Source of the DNA: Colocasia esculenta
Taxonomy: Eukaryota; Streptophyta; Magnoliopsida; Alismatales; Araceae
Reading direction: 5' to 3'
Assembly (NCBI GenBank): GCA_014218235.1
Contig: CM024759.1
Location: forward strand, 74,297,079 to 74,361,078
DNA: 64,000 bases
A model generated the notes under the pieces. It was given only the letters and a program-made list of their open reading frames with translations. It searched no databases and had not been told where the DNA came from. The translations under genes were made by a program, and so were the position numbers. Numbering within the stretch: position 1 is the first letter of the stretch; each line of letters opens with the position of its first letter. Below, one piece after another: positions 30,690-40,125 of the stretch.

Positions 30690-32461
30690 CAAGATTTAGG
30701 TACCCAAGTTCCTTTGGGTCCTGATGGGTCAGTATCATTATTTTTACTTTTTATTATCCACTTCTTATGTCTTGTTGGACAGGTGGATTTTAAATGTCCT
30801 AGCTTATTACAGTGATTACAACATGATGTTATTGTCACTCTTTCTATGTATTTAAAATTCGCTTTATATGCCACATCTTGTTCTGGAGTGAACTTAGGAG
30901 TTGGATATTTTTCTGGATAGATTATTTCTTCTTCATTTTCTGGCGGTATGTAACCTAAACCTCGTTTATTCTTACCAGATCTTCTAGCACCTTTTAATAA
31001 TAAGGAATTCTTTCCATTTGTAAACTTTTCTAAGGTGCTTGCTAGTGTATTGTTTTCTTCATTTAATTCATTTACCGTTTTTCTTAAATCATCTGAGCTT
31101 TCCTGTTTTTCTAGGTCAATGATTTTTCTGTTCTTGTCTTTTAAGTTTTCACATAATAGTTCATTTCTTCTCTTAAGCTCAATTATTTGTTTTTCTAGTT
31201 CTTCATTTTCAGATTTTAAATCTGAGTTGGTATTTTCGAGACATGTGATATTTTTCTTGCTTAGCTTAAGTAGTTTACACACTTCTTTATACTTATCGTA
31301 GAGTTCATTAAATGCACTTTCCAAATTATCCGAATCTGAGTCATTACAGGAATCGAAAGAGGAATCAGATGTTACCTTATCCTCGGTATTTGCCATAAGA
31401 GCCAGGTTGGCTTCTTCTTCTTCACTGCTGGAGCTTGACTCACTGTCTGAGTCGCTGCTGTTGTCCCATGCAGCTGCCATGGCTTTCTTTTTGAATCTTC
31501 TGAACTTCTTGGAGCTGTCCTTCTTCTTGTGATCATTTTTCTTTAGCATTGGACAGTCTGCCTTGATATGTCCAGGTTTCTTGCATTCATAGCAAAGTGG
31601 CTCATTCCTCTTCTGATCTTTTCCATCTGGTCTCTTGAGATCTTTGTTTTTCTTGAAGTACCTCCTACCAGACTGGAACTTCTTCTTCTTTGCCAAGATT
31701 CTCTGCAATCTTCTTGAGAGCATGGCTTCTTCATCATCACTATCTTTGCTATCTTCACTGTTATCTAAGGATTCTTCTGATGAGTCCCCATTAGCTTTAA
31801 GCGCATTTGACTGCTTCTTTCTACTGGAGGATTCTCCTAGTCTTTCCATGTTTATTTCATGGGCCATGAGAGACCCGATGAGTTTTTCTACTGACATTCT
31901 CTTAAGATCATTAGCTTCTTCGATAGCTGTGACCTTTGCCGTCCATGAAGATGGCAAGGATCTGAGAATCTTCCTTACCATATCTGCATTCTCATATGAC
32001 TTTCCTAGACTTGCTAGGCCATTAGTGATGTCAGTAAATCTACTAAACATTTGGGTAATAGACTCACCTGTTTGCATTTGAAATCTTTCATACTGAGTGA
32101 CAAGAATGTCGATTCTTGTCTCCTTTACTTTGTCTGTACCTTCATATGTAATCCTTAACTTTTCCCACATTTCCATGGAGGATTTGCATGCTGAAACTCT
32201 GTTGAACTCCTTCTTGCTTAGAGCACAACATAGAATGCTCTTAGCTTTACAGTTCAAGGAGATTTTCTTTCTATCTTCATCTGTCCATTGTGCTTTCTCA
32301 TTTGTGACGACCAGATCACCTTCTTCCACTATTGACCAGATTTGATAATCGTGGCCTTGTAGAAAGTATTCCATCCTGGTCTTCCAATACGTATAATCTT
32401 CACCGTCGAACAAAGGAGGTCTGTTGACAGACTGACCTTCGAAGTGACCTTGGGCTGCCAT
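30689..32461 (-). CDS. gag: Sirevirus Gag
   Basis: 590 codons from ATG 32461, 50 bp inside the PBS. The N-terminal 200 residues match the UBN2/Retrotran_gag copia capsid region (WKTRMEYFL, then MFSRFTDI). A CCHC zinc knuckle CYECKKPGHIKADC sits near residue 290. It is followed by a Ser/Asp/Glu-rich stretch and a long predicted coiled coil (about 375-480). A second CCHC, CCNHCNKLGHLKSTC, is near residue 548. Two knuckles and the long C-terminal extension are typical of Sireviruses. Gag packages element RNA into virus-like particles. Confidence 0.95.
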   Translation of the reverse strand: MAAQGHFEGQSVNRPPLFDGEDYTYWKTRMEYFLQGHDYQIWSIVEEGDLVVTNEKAQWTDEDRKKISLNCKAKSILCCALSKKEFNRVSACKSSMEMWEKLRITYEGTDKVKETRIDILVTQYERFQMQTGESITQMFSRFTDITNGLASLGKSYENADMVRKILRSLPSSWTAKVTAIEEANDLKRMSVEKLIGSLMAHEINMERLGESSSRKKQSNALKANGDSSEESLDNSEDSKDSDDEEAMLSRRLQRILAKKKKFQSGRRYFKKNKDLKRPDGKDQKRNEPLCYECKKPGHIKADCPMLKKNDHKKKDSSKKFRRFKKKAMAAAWDNSSDSDSESSSSSEEEEANLALMANTEDKVTSDSSFDSCNDSDSDNLESAFNELYDKYKEVCKLLKLSKKNITCLENTNSDLKSENEELEKQIIELKRRNELLCENLKDKNRKIIDLEKQESSDDLRKTVNELNEENNTLASTLEKFTNGKNSLLLKGARRSGKNKRGLGYIPPENEEEIIYPEKYPTPKFTPEQDVAYKANFKYIERVTITSCCNHCNKLGHLKSTCPTRHKKWIIKSKNNDTDPSGPKGTWVPKS

Positions 32462-32511
32462 GGATCTTTACTCTTCAGATCGTTGGATCTTGTTCTTTGT
32501 CGAAGAGACTC

Positions 32512-32523
32512 GCTCTGATACCA
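32512..32523 (-). promoter_or_regulatory. Primer binding site, tRNA-iMet
   Basis: TGGTATCAGAGC on the minus strand, complementary to the 3' end of initiator tRNA-Met, two bases from the LTR end at 32526. It primes minus-strand cDNA synthesis. Confidence 0.92.
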
Positions 32524-32525
32524 CT

Positions 32526-34640
32526 TGTTGCCCGGTTGGCTAACCCAGAGGGGGGGGTGAATGGGTCTTTAAAAGTTTATCTGATAAAAACCTGAACTCA
32601 AACAAACATAAAGAGTTCTTGAAAGGGATTAGTAATGGTTAGTAAAAACAACAATCACACAAAGAAGACAATCACACAACACACAGATTTATCCTGGTTC
32701 GGATCTCCTCTCCTTAGGAGTCCTACGTCCAGTCCCTGAGCAACCCTCAGGATTTCACTAACTGGGGTACAGTCCCCCTATGGACAAAAACAACCACCCA
32801 GCTTAGCTGGTCTTCCTTCACCCCTGAAGGGAACACAACACCCTGGTAACACCAGGTCTTCCTTCACGCACGAAGGGAAAAACACCACCCTGGAAACCAC
32901 CAGGTCTTCCTTCACACACGAAGGGAATAACACCACCCTGGAAACCACCAGGTCTTCCTTCACACACGAAGGGAATAACACCACCCTGGAAACCACCAGG
33001 TCTTCCTTCACACACGAAGGGAATAACACAGGAAAATTCTTGAGAGAAAAAGACTAGCCCCTAGATCAAGCTTTTACAAAACTCAATCTGAAGCTACAAG
33101 CACTGAGAGACGAAGATCTACACAAAGTGCACTCTCTCAGAACTAAACTAGCTCTTCCTTAATTTTTCTTCTCACAGCACAGGGAGCTAAGAGCCAAGAT
33201 CGAAAAGACTGAATTTCTGGCTCTAGAGAAAAATTCGAAGACTTGAAAGCTGCAGAGTTCTAGCCGCTCTTCAATATGAATTGAATTTTCTCGATCATTT
33301 GTCTTCCGAGCTTCATCTTGTATTTGTATCTCCGATTTGAATGAGGACAAGGAGATGACCGTTGTCTCACAGCTTTGGTGTACGTTAGACTGAAGGTTTT
33401 GTGGAAGCTTCCTGTCAACAGTCTTTTGTTCTTTGGAGCACGCAAAGAGATAAGATCTTCTGAGTTTGCTTGTAGTTCCTTCTGTGTCCGTTGTTGTAGG
33501 ATAGTACATCCTTAAGGTTCTGCAAGGTTGAGCTTTAATGGTAGACAGCTATACTATCTCCAGATGTCAATCAACGTCAAAGCAGATAGACACAAATATA
33601 GTAGTAATACTTTATCGTTCTAAAAGATGCATGCAGAGAATACACCAGAATGGAAGATATGTTCTGTGTCCATGCAGAGATACGTTCAGTCTTTATTAAA
33701 TGCATGGCAGTCAATCAGACGAGATGCGACTTTGACTATTCAACGTAGATTAAATCAAGGAAAAACGTTTAATTAATGGAAACATGACTTATGCAGTCGT
33801 TGTGAAAATCTGATAGAATCGTTATGATCAAGTTGCTGTAGACTGATAAGAAGTCGTTATGATAACTTATGAAATCGTTACCACAACCAAGTCGTTCTAT
33901 AACAGATGATAAAAGAAATCGTTATGAAACATGGCAAGTCGTTGTAGCTCTCAAAAGAAATCGTTATGAAACATGGCAAGTCGTTGTAACTTTCTAAAGA
34001 AATCGTTACGACAACTTACAGAGTCGTTATGACGAGCAAGTCGTTATAACTTCTGAAGAAGTCGTTACGATAACTTACAGAGTCGTTATAATGAGCAAGT
34101 CGTTATAACTTCTGAAGAAGTCGTTACGATAACTTACAGAGTCGTTATAATGAGCAAGTCGTTATAACTTCTGAAGAAGTCGTTACGATAACTTACAGAG
34201 TCGTTATAATGAGCAAGTCGTTATAACTTCTGAAGAAGTCGTTACGATAACTTACAGAGTCGTTATAATGAGCAAGTCGTTATAACTTCTGAAGAAGTCG
34301 TTACGATAACTTACAGAGTCGTTATAATGAGCAAGTCGTTATAACTTCTGAAGAAGTCGTTACGATAACTTACAGAGTCGTTATAATGAGCAAGTCGTTA
34401 TAACTTCTGAAGAAGTCGTTACGATAACTTACAGAGTCGTTATAATGAATGAAGGAATTATTATGGCTCTTCTGAAAAAAGATGTATGTAAGACTTACCA
34501 CAAATGCTTGACTTTCTTTGGGTAATTCCTGTGCTTATGGCTAGATAAACAAGGTTAGAGAAACTTTTGACAGTGTTTTGTTTATCACCAAAATAGGCAA
34601 GTAATTAATTTAAAAGTACATGGGGATGGACTGTTCATCA
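32526..34640 (-). repeat. Sirevirus 5' LTR, shared with a truncated second copy
   Basis: About 2115 bp, 118 bp longer than the other LTR, exactly two 59-bp units. Units begin at 34021 and every 59 bp to 34375, seven full copies, then a partial at 34434. For the complete element this is the 5' LTR. Internal sequence with PPTs (34641-34656 and 34762-34776) and ORF3 lies on its outer side, so it is also the 3' LTR of the truncated copy. Confidence 0.9.
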
Positions 34641-34849
34641 ATCTCCCCCTTTTTGGTGATGACAAAACTATGATCAATATTTAAGTAGTACTGAGTATTA
34701 AACATGAATTAAAGTACTTGAGTCATGATTCAGGAATGTGTCAGACACAAGTAGATAATCATTCTCCCCCTTTTTGTCATTAAGCAAAAAGCAAAAGGAA
34801 AGAGACAAAGAATAAGAGACAATGAGGAGAAGGAGCACAATCCATTCAT

Positions 34850-37264
34850 TTAAGATTGAGGAGGTACAGGCAAATAATAAGCAGGAGAGAGAAGGGAGGC
34901 ATAATGAGAAATAGCTTCCCAGGCTTGCTCTTCCTGACGCTTGAAGAATTGCCTAAAGGCACCGCTCTCAATGGAGAAGGATGGTCCCATGATTGGAGCC
35001 ATCTTGGATAGATAGAGGCTGCGCTGCTTGGTAAGAAACAGGTCATACTCGTCTGGATCCATGGAGGAGCAGGTGATGATTGTTTTACCAAAACTTGCAC
35101 AGGCAAGAAACTGATCCATGGTGACAGGGTAGAAAATCTGTTTGTCCTTGAGTTCCTGGCGAAGAGCTAAAAACACTTTGTATCTTTCAGCCCAAACGTG
35201 GTAGGGATCAAAGACCAGCTGGATTGAATTCATATCCAAGAAGGTTGCAGGAGAGATAGGAGCTTTTCCTTCCCTGGCTTGAGCAGCATTCAGATGTGCT
35301 AGCTGCTGAGCAGACAGAGAGTAAAGCTTGGACCAATCGGAGGCATTCAGCCTTTCACATTCTGAGAGGAGAGGGGCAAGGACAGCAGAGTTGACAAACC
35401 CTCTATGGTATTCCCGGAAAAGAAATCTAGGAAAACCAACCTGAAGGCCTTTCTGAATCTTGATTCTGCCCATAACCCTTGCAAAATGCTCAAAATGATG
35501 GAACCAACCGAAGATTCCATAATCAGGAAATGAATCTGAGGCAGGAAAATCTCTTCAGGTAAATTAAGAGTGGCAAAATCTACTCTGATTTCCTCAGACT
35601 GCTCAGAGTGGGTTAGGACCTTGATGGCTCTCTTGAACTGGCTGAGCTGAACTTCAGGTAAATTGTTGAGATACCTGTAGTTGTTGAATGTTTGGAAATG
35701 CCTGACCAGCTTGATGAGCTTCTGAATGGCAGGAGCCCAGGTGTTCTGGTGGTGAAACTGAAACCACTCAGAAAGGGTCAAGGAGTGATCCCTGGGTGGA
35801 AACCTTGCTGCCTTAGCCTGAAGGAAGCGACTGTACAGATCTTTATGAGATTTAGCCCATTGCTCCTCAGTTTTGGAGTGGGCTGAGGAGAAGATTTTGG
35901 ATTTGTCGGCTTTAGACAGAGGAGTATAGGGAAGAATAACATCTAAATGGTCAGAGAGGTTAAGAAAAGGAAGATTGTGAAGAGTGGCAAAGACAACCTT
36001 TTGAAGGTATTCTTTGTACAGAGAGGTATGCTTGTGGGTGACTGTAAGAGAAAACCACAAGGGAGGGTAAAGAGGAGATGTGGAGGAAGAAAGCTTTCGT
36101 TTCTTGGAGACAGTACTGGAAGAGTCTGTCTTGGAAAGGTGGTCACCTACCTTTAGCACAGATTTAAGAATGACCTCTTCAAACTCATCCTTGATTTTAT
36201 CAAGAAAGGGTGAGTCGACTTGGACATCTGTAGGAATAATAGTGATAAAGGAGGGAGGTGCAGGGGGGTTCAGAAATGCATCAGAATTGAGAGATCCTAC
36301 TTCTGGAAGTGAAGATGTACCAGAAGAGGATGAGGCTCCAGCTGAGGATGCTGGAGGGGCCTCAAATTCTTGAGCAGAGGAAAGATGAGAAGTAGAAGAA
36401 ACAGGAGAGGATGTGATGGGATGAGGAGGAAAAGGTGTGGGAGAGGAAATGGGCCTGGATCTGGGCTTTTTGAAGGGAGGTGGAGCAGGTGGAGCTGTGG
36501 AGTTAGAGGGTGGAGAAGGAGGAATGGGAGTGTTGGTAGAAGTGGGAGCAAGGGGTGGAGGATCTGAAACCACTTCTTCAGGCAAGGGAGGCAAAGGATC
36601 CAACACTGCCGGCCCTGGTGGCCCTGATTCCATCACAACTGGCCCTGATGGCCTTGAATCTTCAGCTGGCACTGATGGCCCTGACTCTTCAGCTGGCCCT
36701 GACTCTTCAGCTGGCCCTGTTGGCCCTGACTCTTCAGCTGGGGCTTCTGCTGCTGCTGCTGACTGCCCGGAGGGCTCAGGTACACTTGAGTGAGGCTCCT
36801 GAGCTGCTGGAGGAGCAGGAGCTTGAGCTCCAACTGCCTGAAGGATGTCAGATAGCATATTCTTCATGGTCCCCATTTCCTGATGAAACCATGTCATGGC
36901 AGAGCGAATCTGAACCAATTCCTTGCGGGCTGAAGCTTGGCTTAGAAAGATGGAGTTCACATCAGTCTGAAGTGAGCAAAGCAGCTCACCCTGAGCATCC
37001 AACCTCTCAATCACAGGTTTTAAATTGATGATAATCTTTTGCTTGACCTGTCTTTCAAATGGTGCATCAGCTAAAAGGGGTACTTCAGGAGCTATATCTT
37101 TCTCTTTGCCCTTTGTAGCTGGAGGAGGTGGATTATTGTCCTCATCAGAGCTTGATGAACTAGCTGTCTCCCCTTCTCTGGCATCCAAATTTTCAGACTC
37201 TCTCTGGTCTTCCTCCTGATCGCTGGTGGCTGGAGGTGCAACATCTGGTGTCTCTTGGGATTGC
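34850..37264 (-). pseudogene. Truncated, frameshifted ORF3 copy fused to MULE repeat
   Basis: Nearly identical to the C-terminal two thirds of the ORF3 at 23581-27225 but lacks about the first 411 codons. At 37264/37265 it switches to AGTGACAAATAG repeat DNA. The join keeps the frame, so an open frame starting at 37401 reads 46 repeat-encoded residues and then ORF3. A one-base deletion in a run of A near 35494 (four instead of five) then shifts the frame, leaving 35347-37401 and 34850-35473 as separate frames. No intact product is expected. Confidence 0.85.
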
Positions 37265-37990
37265 AGTGACAAATACATTCCTTTCAGTGACAAATAGAAA
37301 GATTCTAGTGACAAATAGAAATATTCCAGTGACAAATAGAAAGATTCCACTTTACATAGACTTACGAATTGTAGTGACAAATAAAAAGATTCCAGTGACA
37401 AATAACAAATAGAAAGATTCCAGTGACAAATACAAAGATAAATCTTTACATAGACTTACGAATTGTAGTGACAAATAGGTTCATTCCAGTGACAAATACA
37501 TTGCTTTCAGTGACAAATACAAAGATTCCACTTTACAAAGACTCAAAAATTTCAGTGACAAATAAGTTGATTCCAGTGACAAATACATTCCTTTCAGTGA
37601 CAAATACAAAGATTTCACTTTACAAAGACTCAAGAATTTCAGTGACAAATAAGACCAGACCAGTGACAAATACATTCCTTTCAGTGACAAATAGAAAGAT
37701 TATAGTGACAAATAGAAAGATTCTTGTGACAAAGACTCAAGAATTCCAGTGACAAATAGGACCAGACCAGTGACAAATAGAAAGATTCTTGTGACAAAGA
37801 CTCAAGAATTTCAGTGACAAATAGGACCAGACCAGTGACAAATAAAAACATTCCAGTGACAAATAACTAAGAGTACATAGCATTCAAAAAATAATAGAAG
37901 AAGTTTAGAAACAAATAGAAAATTCCAATGACAAATAACTAAGGTTTATTCATTGATTACAGTGGCAAATGGAGTACAAATAACAGTCAC
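37265..37990 (+). repeat. AGTGACAAATAG array 3, right of the Sirevirus
   Basis: Plus-oriented copies of the MULE array with spacers such as ATTCCTTTC and GGACCAGACC. It includes the inverted counterpart of the array 2 marker, CCACTTTACATAGACTTACG, at about 37346 and again, altered, near 37440. It may lie in an intron of the minus-strand gene at 38116-38588, since a GTAAGT-type donor lies near 38005 on that strand. Confidence 0.85.
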
Positions 37991-38115
37991 AAACAAATAC
38001 ATCCACTTACAATTGCAGACAGGTGCAACATCCTTGTTCTCTAAATCAGGGCATCCCAGCGCAGATCTTAGTTCGTTAACTTCGTCATCACTCTTATGTC
38101 GAGCATCTTTGTTCT

Positions 38116-38588
38116 CTAAATCAGGGCCCCCAGCACTGATCTTATTTCGTTAGCGTCGTCAATAATCTCATGTATAACAGATCTCACTACTTCTTCAGAA
38201 GGTCCTCCAGGAGTCTGTTGTACTTCTACATTTTGTTCGGGAGGTACTTCTGGGCTCTGATAGAGTACTTCTGCTCTCTTATCATCGTTATTTGCATGCA
38301 GCTGACCATGTGTCGTCGGGACGTAATGCATGAACGACGTTGTGTATGGCGTCATGAAGGGATATAACAATGGCCTACTTATTTGAGAATGTGACATAAA
38401 TGGTGGTGGCATCACTACCGCCGGCGCAGTACCTAACGTCCTACTTATCTGATAAGGTGGCATAAATGGTGGTGGCATCACTCTCGCCGGCGCAGTACAC
38501 TGCATCGCCAAATTCTCTCGGAGCTAGACTGAGTTGTACTCTGCATGGCGTTACTCTTCTTAGTAGCCTTGGATGAAGAAGACAGCAT
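38116..38588 (-). pseudogene. Small MULE-borne gene of unknown function
   Basis: Reads inward from the right terminal repeat, mirroring the Ulp1 gene at the other end. ATG 38588 gives MLSSSSKATKKSNAMQSTTQ, and after a frame change near 38515 the frame continues. It contains a duplicated module (TAPARVMPPPFM and TAPAVVMPPPFM, each followed by a Q-I-S-R segment), then an acidic/Gln region with EVVRSVIHEIIDDANEI before the stop. The DNA just downstream (38039-38158) has a tandem duplication of about 75 bp containing TCTCTAAATCAGGGC. No known domain recognised. The frame break suggests decay or an unrecognised intron. Confidence 0.5.
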
Positions 38589-38685
38589 GAGGAAGATCAC
38601 TGGATTTGCAGAGAGATAATCACTGGATTTGCAGAGAGGATGGTAGGTTTTTCGTGGGTGAGGAAGCCGAAGAGTGAAGCGTGGA

Positions 38686-38903
38686 GATGTTGCAATGGAG
38701 GAGGCTCTTCTCAGATTATTTTCGCACAAAAGGCGGGAAGGGCAAAATTGGGTTTAAAAAATATCTCACACAATCGCGATTTCGTGACAGTGGCAATTCC
38801 ATGATGAAACGCCTCGGGAAGCCGCGATGTGGACCAATGACTAGCGACCCGGTGATTCCAGCGTGGCGTTTTTGACCGTGTGAACGTGCACAAAGCATTT
38901 CTC
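38686..38903 (-). repeat. Right terminal inverted repeat of the MULE
   Basis: Inverted partner of 16352-16614, ending at the AAGGTTAGG target duplication. It contains the reverse of GGTCAAAAACGCCACGCTGG and of CCCTTCCCGCCTTTTGTGCG. Confidence 0.9.
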
Positions 38904-38912
38904 AAGGTTAGG

Positions 38913-39576
38913 ATATGGTTATATACATAAGTCTAAGATGTCCCTTTTTAATTATGTTAAGACGTTTTTTTCATCTTAGTGGAATAGCTAAATCTATAGA
39001 AACAAGGGAATAAATTTGCGGTATTTTTTATTTTACATATACCAAAACTTACCGAAGCTTTCCTATCTGGTTTACTAAAATAGTATTTCCCTTTATCCCA
39101 GCTAATAAGGCCCTGCCACTTATCAAAGCCCTTAAATTAGAAGCAAACTCACCATTATTTGTTACAGGCCTGATTAAGATTAGTAAAGTAAACAGAAGAA
39201 GAAAAAAAATGATTTACAAAATTGTCACCCAAGGGTAGAGCAAGAATATATAGTCGGATCGGGTAACTCAGCCATGACAAATTTCTCGGTACAAATCAAA
39301 GCATACCGCACGGGTACGTTTCGATCCGTATGATCTATTAAAAAATAATAATAATAAGATACTAAATGTTGAAGCCATCATGAATATTAAATAATAAATA
39401 ATAATTTTAAAATAATATATTAGCTATAACCGTGCCTAAAGACTCATTGAATTTTTTGCATGGTCTGACTCAACTATATTCTCACGATCCATAGCAACAT
39501 GGCCAACCATGGATTAGAGAACATTTATGTGCTTCTCACAAAATAAATTTTAATTTGTAGAAGAATTTTTAAGTGT
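38913..39576. other. Intergenic, no gene seen
   Basis: AT-rich, with no recognisable coding or repeat structure. Confidence 0.6.
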
Positions 39577-39584
39577 CTTACATA

Positions 39585-40125
39585 TAGCGGTGTTCACTAT
39601 TCGGTTCAAACCGAAAAATCAAACTGAACCGAGTGATTCAGTTTGATTTGGTTCGGTTTGAACATGGAAAAATTTTGATTTAGCTCTAAATCAAATCGAA
39701 AAAGAAAATTCGGTTTAGTTCGGTTTCTAAACTCTATAAACCAAACCAATTAAATGAAATTACAATAATAGGTTTTAATTTTTATATATCTATCAAGTTT
39801 ATTCAATATATTTACGTAAAATTACATATTATGGAGGGTAATATAGTCATCAATATTTAATACTTCATTTCAAATCTTATTTAACAGTGATTTATTAGAG
39901 AAATAAGTGATTAAAATCTTATTTAAGACTAAGAGAATCTAAAGGCCCATTTATTTTAATTCAAGTTAAACCGAACGAAATCGAATCAAACCGAATTTAT
40001 TTCGGTTTGGTTTGGTTTCAAGGAACTTCAGTTTGGTTTGATTCGGGTTGGGTCCGAATTTGATTTGGTTTAATTTTTTAAAAATCTTCTATAAACTAAA
40101 CCAAATCAAATCATGAACACCCCTA
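39585..40125. mobile_element. hAT-type MITE with TCGGTTTGGTTT words
   Basis: Ends TAGCGGTGTTCA and TGAACACCCCTA are near-inverted. A perfect 8-bp duplication CTTACATA flanks the 541-bp element (39577-39584 and 40126-40133). Both ends are rich in CGGTTTGGTTT / AAACCAAACCG words around an AT-rich core. The layout copies the GGCCCGG family but the terminal words differ. No coding capacity. Confidence 0.88.

Larger units (their letters stand above)
21375..37264 (-). mobile_element. Ty1/copia Sirevirus, complete copy plus truncated second internal region
   Basis: Minus-strand order: truncated ORF3 (from 37264), PPT, LTR (34640-32526), PBS, gag, pol, ORF3, PPT, LTR (23371-21375). LTR ends are TGATGAACAG...GGGCAACA. 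The PBS matches initiator tRNA-Met. Two polypurine tracts per internal region and a long ORF between pol and the 3' LTR are Sirevirus traits. The complete copy (32-21 kb) has open gag, pol and ORF3. The flanking second internal region is nearly identical but cut off inside ORF3, where it joins MULE repeat DNA. No 5-bp target duplication is found around the block. Such LTR sharing is expected after unequal recombination between LTRs followed by deletion. Confidence 0.9.
16352..38903. mobile_element. Mutator-like element (Kaonashi-like) carrying a Ulp1 gene, with nested Sirevirus
   Basis: The ends GAGAAATGCTTTGTGCA and its inverted copy are flanked by a perfect 9-bp duplication AAGGTTAGG (16343-16351 and 38904-38912), the Mutator hallmark. 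Terminal inverted repeats run about 220-260 bp. Removing the nested Sirevirus block leaves about 6.66 kb. This native part holds a Ulp1-type protease pseudogene reading inward from the left end, a small gene reading inward from the right end, and three tandem arrays. No MURA-type transposase was found, so the element was probably mobilised in trans. MULEs that carry Ulp1-like genes are known in plants as Kaonashi elements; assignment to that group is by analogy. Confidence 0.88.
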
